From Thiothrix sp. (GTDB lineage Bacteria; Pseudomonadota; Gammaproteobacteria; Thiotrichales; Thiotrichaceae): a stretch of DNA of 49,992 bases. Position 1 is the first letter of the stretch; every line of letters begins with the position of its first letter. Where the stretch lies: contig JAGRJD010000066.1 in assembly GCA_020442915.1 (NCBI GenBank), positions 1-49,992 of the forward strand, read 5' to 3'. Shown one piece after another: positions 25,622 to 33,515 of this stretch. The notes under the pieces are model-generated. The model did no database searches. It saw only the letters and a program-made list of their open reading frames with translations, and was not told the DNA's origin. Made by a program: the position numbers and the translations under genes.

Positions 25622-26305
25622 ATGAATATCCTACTCGTAGAAGATGACAGTCAGACCGCCAGCTTCATCCGCAAGGGCCTGCAGGAAAGCGGCTATACGG
25701 TTGAGCATGCCGCTGATGGCCTCGAAGGGCTTGATCTGGCGCTGGAGGGGCAGTATGACGCCCTGATCGTGGACCGCATGCTGCCCGGTCTTGATGGTCT
25801 CAATCTGGTCCAGACCCTGCGGCGGCGCAAGCACAGTGTTCCGGTACTGATCCTCAGTGCGCTGGGCGAAGTGGACAACCGGGTCGAGGGTCTGCGCGCC
25901 GGGGGGGATGACTATCTGGTCAAGCCCTATGCCTTCAGCGAACTGCTGGCCCGGCTGCAGGCCCTGATGCGCCGGGTACAGCCGGCCCAGGAACAGACCC
26001 TGCTGCAGATAGCCGATCTGGAAATGGACCTGATGAAGCGCCAGGTCCGGCGGGCCGAGCAGTCCATCCTGCTGCAGCCGCGTGAGTTCAAGCTGCTGGA
26101 ATACCTGATGCGCAATGCCGGTCAGGTGGTGACCCGTACCATGCTGCTGGAAAAGGTGTGGGACTATCATTTCGACCCCCAGACCAACGTGATTGACGTG
26201 CATATCAGCCGCCTGCGCAGCAAGATTGATCGGGACTTTGATCCACCACTTCTGCACACCGTTCGCGGGGCCGGTTACATGCTGCATGATACGTCACCTG
26301 CTTAA
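25622..26305 (+). CDS. OmpR/PhoB-family response regulator
   Basis: A 227-residue DNA-binding regulator. The receiver domain starts MNILLVEDD with the acidic pair, the phosphate acceptor is Asp51 (LIVDRMLPG), and Lys102 or so (YLVKPYAF) completes the site. The C-terminal winged helix (LQPREFKLLEYLMRNAGQVVTRTMLLEKVWDYHFDPQTNVIDVHISRLRSKID) is typical of the OmpR class. The start at 25622 is the one that gives the canonical N-terminus. Its stop overlaps the kinase start by 20 bases, so the two are co-translated. The likely targets are the adjacent protease gene and itself, through the repeat at 25561-25579. Confidence 0.94.
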   Translation: MNILLVEDDSQTASFIRKGLQESGYTVEHAADGLEGLDLALEGQYDALIVDRMLPGLDGLNLVQTLRRRKHSVPVLILSALGEVDNRVEGLRAGGDDYLVKPYAFSELLARLQALMRRVQPAQEQTLLQIADLEMDLMKRQVRRAEQSILLQPREFKLLEYLMRNAGQVVTRTMLLEKVWDYHFDPQTNVIDVHISRLRSKIDRDFDPPLLHTVRGAGYMLHDTSPA

Positions 26306-27782
26306 TACCACCGTTTTCCGGCTGTCGCTGGTCTATGCCCTGCTGTTCAGCCTGATTGCGGCCATGGCCATGGCCTCTGTCTACTGGGTTGCCGAAAGCC
26401 ACATCAAGCGTCAGGTGGATACCCGTCTGCAGCTGGAGGCTGATGTCTTTTTGAGCCGTATCCGCATTCAGGGCACGGAGTACCTGCTGCAACGCGTTGA
26501 CAGCCTGATTCAGGACGGCGGGAATGAGTTTTCCGTGCATGTGCTCAATCATCGCAACTTCGCCGATCTGCTGGAACTTTTCAAGCCGGAGTACATCAGC
26601 CTGGACGGGCGCGAGCTGTTCGCCACCCATCCGATGAATGAAATCCTGAACTATTCGCCCAACGCACAGGCGGACGAACCGGCACGCATGCTGCTGTACC
26701 AGCTGCCGAACAGTGGCTACCAGCTGCTGGTGGCTACCGACATGAGTGAGCAGAAAGCCCTGCTGGACAAGATGTACCGCAGCACCCTGATGGCAATCGC
26801 CGTCATCATTTCACTGGCCCTGTTCGGTGGCGGGCTGATGGGGTATAACGTGCTGCGCCGTATCGACAGCATCAGCCGTACTGCCGATACCATCATCAGT
26901 GGCGACCTGAGTCAGCGCATGCATGTCACCTGGCGCAATGACGAATTCGACCGCCTCAGTCTGGTGGTCAACAACATGCTGCAGCGCATTGAACAGCTGA
27001 TGATCGCCGTGCGTGGCGTGACCGATAACCTGGCCCATGACCTGCGTAATCCGCTCAACCGCCTGCGCAACCGGCTGGAGTCCGTCCGTTTTCTCGACCC
27101 GCAAAGCGGCGATTACCAGCAGGCCAATACGGATGCCATCCAGGATGTGGATGAACTGATCAAGACCTTCAACGCCCTGCTGAGTATTGCCCAGGCCGAG
27201 TCACGGGTGCAGCGCAAGGACTGGTCCCCGGTGGACCTGAGCGAGCTGGTGAATGATCTGGGCGACCTGTATTCCGTGGTGGCGGAGGACAAGGACCAGC
27301 AGCTGGATTATCAGGCCGAGCCGAATCTGGTGCTGATGGCCAATCGCCAGCTGCTGGCCCAGGTCATCACCAACCTGCTCGACAATGCTGTCAAGTATAC
27401 GCCTTCCGGGGGCGCGATCCGGCTGGAGGCCCGCCGTGATGGCAGCAACCTGCTGGTCCGGGTGGCCGATACCGGCATCGGCATTCCGCCCGACAAGCGT
27501 GAGCGGGTGTTCGAGCGCTTTGTGCGCCTGGACAACGCCCGCAGCTCACCTGGCAACGGGCTGGGGCTGAGTCTGGTCAAGGCGGTAGCCGACATGCATG
27601 GCGGCAGTATTGCGCTTGGGGACAATCAGCCGGGGCTGGTGGTCAGCATGTCTTTTCCGCTGCCGGCTGCCGGAATGGTGAGCATGCCGGGGCCGGATGA
27701 CACGCCTGCGAGGTCCGGCACCGGCACCCCATGGCCGGGCGAGCCGGTTCAGCCGGGGAGGCCGGAGAAGCCTGCCGCCTGA
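26286..27782 (+). CDS. Sensor histidine kinase (HAMP-HisKA-HATPase)
   Basis: A 498-residue inner-membrane kinase, starting at the ATG at 26286 inside the regulator's 3' end. There are two membrane segments, about residues 10-35 and 160-185, that flank a periplasmic sensor of about 120 residues, then a HAMP linker. The dimerisation helix carries the phosphorylated His251 in NLAHDLRNPLNRLRNRLE. The ATP-binding domain shows the N box (QVITNLLDNAVKYTP), the G1 box (VADTGIGIPPDKRERVFERF) and the G2 box (GNGLGLSLVKAVADMHGG). A proline- and glycine-rich tail of about 35 residues after the kinase domain is unusual, and its last codons overlap the convergent GatZ-family gene by 34 bases. Confidence 0.93.
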   Translation: MIRHLLNTTVFRLSLVYALLFSLIAAMAMASVYWVAESHIKRQVDTRLQLEADVFLSRIRIQGTEYLLQRVDSLIQDGGNEFSVHVLNHRNFADLLELFKPEYISLDGRELFATHPMNEILNYSPNAQADEPARMLLYQLPNSGYQLLVATDMSEQKALLDKMYRSTLMAIAVIISLALFGGGLMGYNVLRRIDSISRTADTIISGDLSQRMHVTWRNDEFDRLSLVVNNMLQRIEQLMIAVRGVTDNLAHDLRNPLNRLRNRLESVRFLDPQSGDYQQANTDAIQDVDELIKTFNALLSIAQAESRVQRKDWSPVDLSELVNDLGDLYSVVAEDKDQQLDYQAEPNLVLMANRQLLAQVITNLLDNAVKYTPSGGAIRLEARRDGSNLLVRVADTGIGIPPDKRERVFERFVRLDNARSSPGNGLGLSLVKAVADMHGGSIALGDNQPGLVVSMSFPLPAAGMVSMPGPDDTPARSGTGTPWPGEPVQPGRPEKPAA

Positions 27783-29023
27783 TAATACCGGGAGATAGCC
27801 TTTGCAATATGCCGTTCCAGCAGGGCATCCGGTGAATCCGGTATGTCGCCGAATGCCAGCCCGGTGAAGTACTGGGAAATGCAGGTTTGCGGCATTTCCC
27901 GTGTCCGCAGGTTATCCAGCAGCCGTGCCAGCGCCTGCTGCACGTCAGGCTCGTTCCAGTAATAGCGGATGCGGTCACTGTAGCTGTATTTTTTCAGCAG
28001 CCCGAGCGCCTGCGGATTACCGCTGTAATAATCACGCCAGTAGGCATCGTTGCGGGTCATGGCCTGATCCAGGACCGATGGCAGATGCGATGGCGTTGCC
28101 GGTGCCAGACAGGACTCGATGCCCGCGAGGGCAAAAATCGCCTCACGCATGCGAAAGGTGAGTTCCGGCCCCACTTTCAGAAAGAAGAAGTGCTGTTCAA
28201 CCAGGGCTTCCAGCGCTGTGACGGGCTGGTAGTCCGTGGAATGGGCTTCAAACACCCGTCCGGGCTCGTCCAGGATGGCAGTGCTCAGGCTCCGGGCCGC
28301 ATCCGGGTTGAAGGTGAAGACCGAGGAGTGTCCGAAATCGACGCCGGGCTGGGTCACGATTCCCACAACCCGCTCCCAGGCGGCATCCAGCCCCTGTTCG
28401 GCAAAAGCGCTACGGTGGGTCTCCAGCGTGTTCCGGAAGCGCTCCACCGAAGTCACATCCAGCGCATCCGGCTCTGTGGTTTCGCCCCCTGGAACCGGAA
28501 CCTCCGTTCCCATGATGTAGTACAGCTTTTCAGGTGCCGGGGCATGACGCTCCGCCACCGCACAGAGTTCGGCAGCACGGCGGGCAATGGCCGCAAACGA
28601 CAGTACCTCATCATCGGCACAACGCATGCTGGCATCCAGATGGATTTTCCGGAAACCGGCCTCGACATACTGCCTGACCAGTGTTCTGGCCTTTTCCATG
28701 GCAATGGCTGCCGGTTCGCTGCGCCATGGATTGGGGCCGAGGTGATCCCCACCGGGGATGATCCGCTCCGGTGCCAGACCGGCAGTATCAGCCAGTTGCC
28801 GTACCCAGGCGATGAAGCCGGCCGGGGTCATGCCGGTATACCCTCCCTCCTGGTTGACCTGATTGCAGGTCGCCTCAAGCACCACCGGCAGCTCGTGCCG
28901 GGCCGCATAACCCAGCAGGGTCCGGATGACCTGCTCATTGGCAGTACAGAAACAGGGGAGACCGATCCGGTTTCCGGCCCGGTTCTGCTGTATCAGTGCC
29001 TTGATGTCGATAAAATCAGTCAT
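27749..29023 (-). CDS. GatZ/KbaZ-family protein, probable D-tagatose-6-phosphate 4-epimerase
   Basis: A 424-residue TIM-barrel protein of family PF08013. The family was named as the non-catalytic subunit of tagatose-bisphosphate aldolase (GatZ, KbaZ). Visible blocks are LPVVLEATCNQVNQEGGYTGMTPAGF, IIPGGDHLGPNPWR, FRKIHLDASMRC and YYIMGTEVPVPGGE, in which the two His and the acidic residues are arranged as in a metal-dependent active site rather than a bystander subunit. No GatY/KbaY-type aldolase is in the window. In Agrobacterium a family member is known to epimerise tagatose 6-phosphate to fructose 6-phosphate, next to a tagatose kinase. The same pairing occurs here: the kinase gene ends where this gene begins (TGATG overlap). 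Confidence 0.85.
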   Translation of the reverse strand: MTDFIDIKALIQQNRAGNRIGLPCFCTANEQVIRTLLGYAARHELPVVLEATCNQVNQEGGYTGMTPAGFIAWVRQLADTAGLAPERIIPGGDHLGPNPWRSEPAAIAMEKARTLVRQYVEAGFRKIHLDASMRCADDEVLSFAAIARRAAELCAVAERHAPAPEKLYYIMGTEVPVPGGETTEPDALDVTSVERFRNTLETHRSAFAEQGLDAAWERVVGIVTQPGVDFGHSSVFTFNPDAARSLSTAILDEPGRVFEAHSTDYQPVTALEALVEQHFFFLKVGPELTFRMREAIFALAGIESCLAPATPSHLPSVLDQAMTRNDAYWRDYYSGNPQALGLLKKYSYSDRIRYYWNEPDVQQALARLLDNLRTREMPQTCISQYFTGLAFGDIPDSPDALLERHIAKAISRYYQAAGFSGLPG

Positions 29024-29985
29024 CAGAAACTCCCTGGTTCAGCAGCATCCTGCACCGCCAGCAAGCCCCGGATTTCCGCCAGGGACGTGTTACCCTCCAT
29101 CGGCCCCCGGCGTGTTACCGCCAGTGCTCCGGCTGCGTTGGCATGACGTCCGGCCTCAAACAGGCTGAAGCCCTGCGTCAGCAGGCCGATAAAGGTGCCA
29201 CAGAAACAGTCGCCGGCCCCGGTCGGATCAATCTCCGTGACCGGATGCGGCGCCAGTTCAAACTGTTGATCCGGGCCGATGACCAGCGCTCCCCGGTTTC
29301 CCCGTTTCAGGGCCACAATGCCGGCATGTCCCTGTAACAGGTGCGCAAGGGCCGCCGTCTCCGACAGGCCCGGATAGAGATAGTTGAGGTCACTGGTGGA
29401 CGGCAGCAGGATGTCGCTGTGTGCAATCACCGTTTCCAGCGCCTCACGGGCTGTCTGGTCCCGCATCAGCTCCGGGCGGGCATTGGGATCGCAGGAAATC
29501 TTGCCCCCTGCAGCCCTGACGGCTGCCAGTGCGCTCAATATCCGGGGCCGGATTACCGGACTGCCCAGCGAGGCGGCAGAAACATGCAGCACAACCGGGC
29601 CTGTCAGCGGCCTCAGATCGGCATCCTGGAAACTGTCGGCTGCCGAACCGGCAATGTGATAGATGAAATCCCGGCTGCCATCGTCAAAATAGGAAACAAA
29701 GGCCACGCCGGTGGCAAGCTCCGGGTTCATGACGATCTGGTTCACATCAACCCGGTCATCCTGCAGGCGCTGCAGGGTGCTGCGCCCGAATCCATCTGCA
29801 CCCAGCCCCCCCACCATGACAGCGCGTCCACCGACCCGTGCGGCCTGATCGGCGAAGATGGCGGGGGCGCCACTGGGGTAGGGGCCGGAATATTCGCCGA
29901 TGCTGGCAAGCGCGCAGTTTTTGGTATGCGACACAAACTCCACCAGAATTTCGCCCAGCACCAGGATGGTATGTGACTTGATCAT
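29023..29985 (-). CDS. PfkB-family sugar kinase, probable tagatose or fructose kinase
   Basis: A 320-residue ribokinase-fold enzyme. The N-terminal SGAPAIFADQAARVGGRAVMVGGLGADGFGR is the sugar-binding PfkB signature 1, and DPTGAGDCFCG at 253-263 is signature 2, with the catalytic base Asp259. AGAGGAGAG stands just before the ATG. It is the first gene of a divergent pair with the GatZ-family protein, transcribed away from the LacI regulator. Given the polyol dehydrogenases across the gap, the substrate should be the ketose they produce: D-tagatose from galactitol, or D-fructose from sorbitol and mannitol. The epimerase-like partner argues for tagatose. Confidence 0.9.
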   Translation of the reverse strand: MIKSHTILVLGEILVEFVSHTKNCALASIGEYSGPYPSGAPAIFADQAARVGGRAVMVGGLGADGFGRSTLQRLQDDRVDVNQIVMNPELATGVAFVSYFDDGSRDFIYHIAGSAADSFQDADLRPLTGPVVLHVSAASLGSPVIRPRILSALAAVRAAGGKISCDPNARPELMRDQTAREALETVIAHSDILLPSTSDLNYLYPGLSETAALAHLLQGHAGIVALKRGNRGALVIGPDQQFELAPHPVTEIDPTGAGDCFCGTFIGLLTQGFSLFEAGRHANAAGALAVTRRGPMEGNTSLAEIRGLLAVQDAAEPGSF

Positions 29986-30024
29986 TTTGCTCTCCTCTGT
30001 TGCGCTTCAAAAATAATTTGATTT

Positions 30025-30038
30025 TTTACGCGTGTCAA
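30025..30038. promoter_or_regulatory. Candidate LacI-family operator, divergent control region
   Basis: TTTAC-GCGT-GTCAA, an inverted repeat with one mismatch, in the 95-base gap between the kinase and lacI-type genes. A perfect copy of the same design (TTTAC-N4-GTAAA) precedes the binding-protein gene at 31209-31222. Both copies are preceded by a run of T. Location at two promoters of the same regulon makes autoregulation and control of the kinase operon likely. Confidence 0.6.
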
Positions 30039-30080
30039 GATATAGTCGGAGTTATTGGAGGAGAACAGCAGTAAGGCGGG

Positions 30081-31133
30081 ATGAAGCGAGTCAGAATCAA
30101 CACGATGGAGGAATTGTCGGTGGCGATCGGTGTATCGCGGCCCACACTTTCCCGTTATTTCAACGATCCGAAGAGCGTGCGTCCGTCGACTGCCGAGAAG
30201 ATCCGCCTTGGCCTGCAGCAGGTGGACTACATTCCCAACTTCTTCGCCACCCGCATGAACCGGGAGTCCACCGGCATTGTGGGGGTGATCATTCCCTACC
30301 TGCATGACCTGTTTTTTGCCAGCCTGCTGGAAGCGATTGAAAAGATCGGTCTGCAGCATGATTTCACCATCCTGACCCAGAGCTCCCACGGCGACCCCCG
30401 GCTTGAGGCGCGTGCGGTTGAGCGCTTCATCTCGATGAATGCCGATGCGATCGTGATCTCGCCACTGGGCATGGACAGCGATGTCGCCGCCCTGGAGCTG
30501 GCGGCCTCGAAACTGCCGGTGGTTTTCATTGACTCCAACCTGCCGGAGCACCTGCCGAATGTGGATTTTGTGGGTACCGACAACAGGCAGAGCATCAACA
30601 TCATTGTCGATTACCTCTGCCGCACCGGTACAGCGCCGATCTTCTTCTCCATGCCCAGACTCAACTCCAACAGTCAGGAGCGTGAGGCCGCCTATGTCGA
30701 ACGCATGCAGTGGCACGGTCTGGAGCCGCAGGTACTGATCCATGAAAAGCTGCCCGAGCGCTGGTCCGAGCGCTGGTCCTTCGAGTCCTATGCCTACCAG
30801 CTCATGGATGAATATTTCAGCCGGGGCAGGTATACGCAGGACACACTGCTGTGTGTGAATGACCTGCTGGCCATCGGGGTCCTGCGGGCCGCAACCCGGC
30901 ACCACCTGATCATCAAGCCCAGTGCTGGTGCAGCAGGCATCCGGGTTGCCGGGCATGGTGGTTATCCCCTGAGCGACTACATGACGCCCTCCCTAACGAC
31001 GGTGGCTCAGGATGTCAACGCACTGGCCGGGGCTGCCATCAATATGGTTATTGAGCGGGTACGCGGAGCAGGCTCCAGCCTGCCCTCCAGGCAGCTGTTT
31101 GAGGCGTCACTGAAAATCCAGGAATCGGCCTGA
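30081..31133 (+). CDS. LacI-family transcriptional regulator of the polyol regulon
   Basis: A 350-residue regulator. The DNA-binding head is NTMEELSVAIGVSRPTLSRYFNDPKSVRPSTAEKIRLGLQQVDYIPNFFATRMN, residues 7-60, with the hinge helix at the end. The rest is a periplasmic-binding-protein-like effector domain (GIVGVIIPYLHDLFFASLLEAIEKIG onwards; LLCVNDLLAIGVLRAA near 255-270). AAGGCGGG precedes the ATG. It sits between the divergent kinase pair and the ABC transporter/dehydrogenase operon, with operator-like repeats at both edges, so I infer that it represses both and releases them on binding a sugar or sugar phosphate. Confidence 0.93.
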   Translation: MKRVRINTMEELSVAIGVSRPTLSRYFNDPKSVRPSTAEKIRLGLQQVDYIPNFFATRMNRESTGIVGVIIPYLHDLFFASLLEAIEKIGLQHDFTILTQSSHGDPRLEARAVERFISMNADAIVISPLGMDSDVAALELAASKLPVVFIDSNLPEHLPNVDFVGTDNRQSINIIVDYLCRTGTAPIFFSMPRLNSNSQEREAAYVERMQWHGLEPQVLIHEKLPERWSERWSFESYAYQLMDEYFSRGRYTQDTLLCVNDLLAIGVLRAATRHHLIIKPSAGAAGIRVAGHGGYPLSDYMTPSLTTVAQDVNALAGAAINMVIERVRGAGSSLPSRQLFEASLKIQESA

Positions 31134-31208
31134 TCAGGGGGAGGCCCGTGTCAGGCGGGAGGCCGGTTTTGCTGACTTACCCTGGCAACTGGGGATTCAG
31201 TTGTATTT

Positions 31209-31222
31209 TTTACATGCGTAAA
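31209..31222. promoter_or_regulatory. Candidate LacI-family operator before the ABC transporter operon
   Basis: A perfect inverted repeat, TTTAC at 31209-31213 and GTAAA at 31218-31222, with a four-base centre ATGC. It lies 20 bases before the binding-protein ATG, and just before an AAAGGAGGAGAG ribosome binding site. It matches the operator at 30025-30038 and would block transcription from this position. Confidence 0.62.
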
Positions 31223-31241
31223 TAAAGGAGGAGAGACTGAA

Positions 31242-32564
31242 ATGTCGATCAAACGTACTTTACTGGGTATGGCCATTACCGCAGCAACCCTGACTGCTCT
31301 GGCCGCTTCCGCCTCGGCAGAGGAGCTCACGATAGCCACGGTCAATAATGCCGACATGATCATCATGCAGAAACTGTCACCCGAATGGGAGCAGAAGACC
31401 GGCAACAAGCTGAACTGGGTGGTGCTGGAAGAAAACGTACTGCGCCAGCGTGTCACCACTGATATTGCCACCAAGGGCGGTTCATTCGATGTTGTGACCA
31501 TCGGTGCCTATGAAACCCCGATCTGGGGTGAAAAAGGCTGGCTGAACACCCTGAATGATCTGGGTGACGGCTATGACTACCCGGATATTTTCGAGCCGGT
31601 CCGTAACGGCCTTTCGGTCAAGGACAACCTGTATGCCGTGCCGTTCTATGCGGAAAGTTCATTTACCTTCTACCGCAAGGACCTGTTTGAAAAGGCCGGT
31701 ATCGAAGTCGGCAAGGACCAGATCACCTATGACCAGTTTGCCGAAATGGTGGCCAAGCTCCATGACCCCGACAACGGTATTTATGGCACCTGCCAGCGTG
31801 GCAAGGCCGGCTGGGGTGAAAACATGGCTTTTATCGGCCCCATGGTCAATGCCTTCGGCGGGCGCTGGTTCGATATGGACTGGCAGCCGCAGCTCACCAG
31901 CGAACCCTGGAAAAAGGCCATCAACTACTATGTCGATCTGTTGACCCAATACGGGCCGCCGGGTGCGCCGGCCAACGGCCACAATGAAAACCGCGCCCTG
32001 TTTGCCGATGGCAAATGCGCCACCTGGATTGACGCCACCTCGGCTGCCGGTTACATCTACAACCCGAAAGATTCCAGGGTCGCCGACAAGACCGGCTTCT
32101 TCCAGGCACCCAAGGAAGTCACCGACAAGGGCACCGGCTGGTTCTGGGCCTGGGCACTGGCGATTCCGTCCAGCTCCACCAAGGTGGATGCTGCCAAGGA
32201 CTTCCTCAAGTGGGCGACCTCCAAGGAGTACATCGCGATGGTCGGTGAGAAGGAAGGCTGGGTTGCCGCACCTCCCGGCACCCGTGCCTCCACCTATGCC
32301 AACCCGAAATACCAGGAAGCCGCACCGTTTGCGGATACTGTCAAAAACGCCATACTGGCGACCAATCCGGCGGATCCCACGCTGGAAAAGGTTCCCTATA
32401 CCGGCGTCCAGTTCGTTGCCATTCCGGAGTTCCAGGGCATCGGCAACTATGTCGGCCAGCAGATTTCTGCCGCACTGGCAGGCCAGCAAAGTGTCGATCA
32501 GGCGCTGGAGAATGCCCAGCAGTTCGCTGTTCGTGAAATGACCAAGGCAGGCTACATCAAGTAA
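31242..32564 (+). CDS. ABC transporter sugar/polyol-binding protein (MalE/SmoE-like)
   Basis: A 440-residue periplasmic protein with a signal peptide ending near ASA-EELT. Family 1 extracellular solute-binding features are visible: LTIATVNNADMIIMQKLSPEWEQKTGNKLNWVVLEENVLRQRVTTDIATKGGSFDVVTIGAYETPIWGEKGWL in the N-lobe and NAFGGRWFDMDWQPQLTSEPWKKAINYYVDLL in the middle. Proteins of this subfamily carry sorbitol, mannitol and galactitol in Rhodobacter, Pseudomonas and Agrobacterium. It leads a six-gene operon with two permeases, an ATPase and two polyol dehydrogenases. A strong hairpin just after its stop may keep its message level above that of the permeases. Confidence 0.93.
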   Translation: MSIKRTLLGMAITAATLTALAASASAEELTIATVNNADMIIMQKLSPEWEQKTGNKLNWVVLEENVLRQRVTTDIATKGGSFDVVTIGAYETPIWGEKGWLNTLNDLGDGYDYPDIFEPVRNGLSVKDNLYAVPFYAESSFTFYRKDLFEKAGIEVGKDQITYDQFAEMVAKLHDPDNGIYGTCQRGKAGWGENMAFIGPMVNAFGGRWFDMDWQPQLTSEPWKKAINYYVDLLTQYGPPGAPANGHNENRALFADGKCATWIDATSAAGYIYNPKDSRVADKTGFFQAPKEVTDKGTGWFWAWALAIPSSSTKVDAAKDFLKWATSKEYIAMVGEKEGWVAAPPGTRASTYANPKYQEAAPFADTVKNAILATNPADPTLEKVPYTGVQFVAIPEFQGIGNYVGQQISAALAGQQSVDQALENAQQFAVREMTKAGYIK

Positions 32565-32573
32565 GCCCGGGGT

Positions 32574-32603
32574 GCCGGGCCGCCGATCTCCTGCCGGCCC
32601 GGC
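32574..32603 (+). terminator. Intercistronic hairpin after the binding-protein gene
   Basis: GCCGGGCCG at 32574-32582 pairs exactly with CGGCCCGGC at 32595-32603, with a 12-base loop and no T tract afterwards. Placed between binding-protein and permease genes, as in other ABC operons, it probably protects the upstream mRNA end or causes partial attenuation, which raises the binding protein over the membrane subunits. Confidence 0.6.
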
Positions 32604-32642
32604 CTCCCACCTTTACACCCCAACCCCCAAGGTGAGGTAATC

Positions 32643-33515
32643 ATGGCTACCCTTCACTCCCGGGCTTCTGCCCGCCTGATGCTATCGCCGGCAGTACTCC
32701 TGCTGCTGGCGTGGATGATCATTCCACTCTGCCTGACAGTCTATTTTTCCTTCCTGCGCTATAACCTGCTGATGCCGGGTGAGGAAGCCTTCACCGGCTG
32801 GAGCAATTATTATTTCTTTATCACTGATCCCAGTTTCAAGGATGCGATCATCAACACCCTGACCCTGCTTGGTGGTGTCCTGCTCATTACCGTGGCCGGC
32901 GGCATCCTGTTCGCACTGCTGCTGGACCAGCCCATGTGGGGGCAGGGCATTGTGCGCATCATGGTCATCGCCCCGTTTTTTGTCATGCCGACCGTCTCGG
33001 CACTGGTCTGGAAAAACATGTTCATGAACCCGGTGAATGGTGTATTTGCCCACATCGCCACCGGACTGGGACTGCAGCCTTATGACTTTCTGTCCCAGAT
33101 ACCCTGGGCGTCGATCATCTGGATTGTCAGCTGGCAATGGCTGCCCTTCGCCACCCTGATTCTGCTGACCGCGCTGCAATCCCTGGACCAGGAGCAGCTG
33201 GAAGCTGCCGAAATGGACGGGGCCAGCTGGTTCAACCGCTTCTGGTTCATCATGCTGCCGCACCTGTCACGCGCCATTACCGTGGTGATCCTGATCCAGA
33301 CCATCTTCCTGCTTTCGGTCTTCGCCGAGATTCTCGTGACCACCAATGGCGGCCCCGGTACGGCCACCACCAACCTGACCTACCTGATTTATGTCCAGTC
33401 CCTGCTGCAGTATGACGTGGGAGCCGGATCCGCCGGTGGTGTCATCGCCATCATTCTCGCCAACATTGTTGCCATTTTCCTGATGCGGATGATCGGCAAA
33501 AACCTGGATGCATGA
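32643..33515 (+). CDS. ABC transporter permease (MalF/SmoF-like)
   Basis: A 290-residue inner-membrane subunit with six hydrophobic segments. The EAA loop that docks on the ATPase is visible as LEAAEMDGASWFNRFWFIMLPHLSRA at about residues 189-214. It lacks the long periplasmic loop of E. coli MalF and is of the short polyol-transporter type. AAGGTGAGG stands before the ATG. It overlaps the next permease by ATGA, and the two form the heterodimeric channel of the importer. Confidence 0.94.
   Translation: MATLHSRASARLMLSPAVLLLLAWMIIPLCLTVYFSFLRYNLLMPGEEAFTGWSNYYFFITDPSFKDAIINTLTLLGGVLLITVAGGILFALLLDQPMWGQGIVRIMVIAPFFVMPTVSALVWKNMFMNPVNGVFAHIATGLGLQPYDFLSQIPWASIIWIVSWQWLPFATLILLTALQSLDQEQLEAAEMDGASWFNRFWFIMLPHLSRAITVVILIQTIFLLSVFAEILVTTNGGPGTATTNLTYLIYVQSLLQYDVGAGSAGGVIAIILANIVAIFLMRMIGKNLDA

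Noticed and set aside
31134..31208. Terminator between the LacI gene and the binding-protein gene
   Set aside because: CCCG and CGGG with a seven-base loop are present, followed by TTTT after seven bases, but the stem of four pairs is too weak to call.
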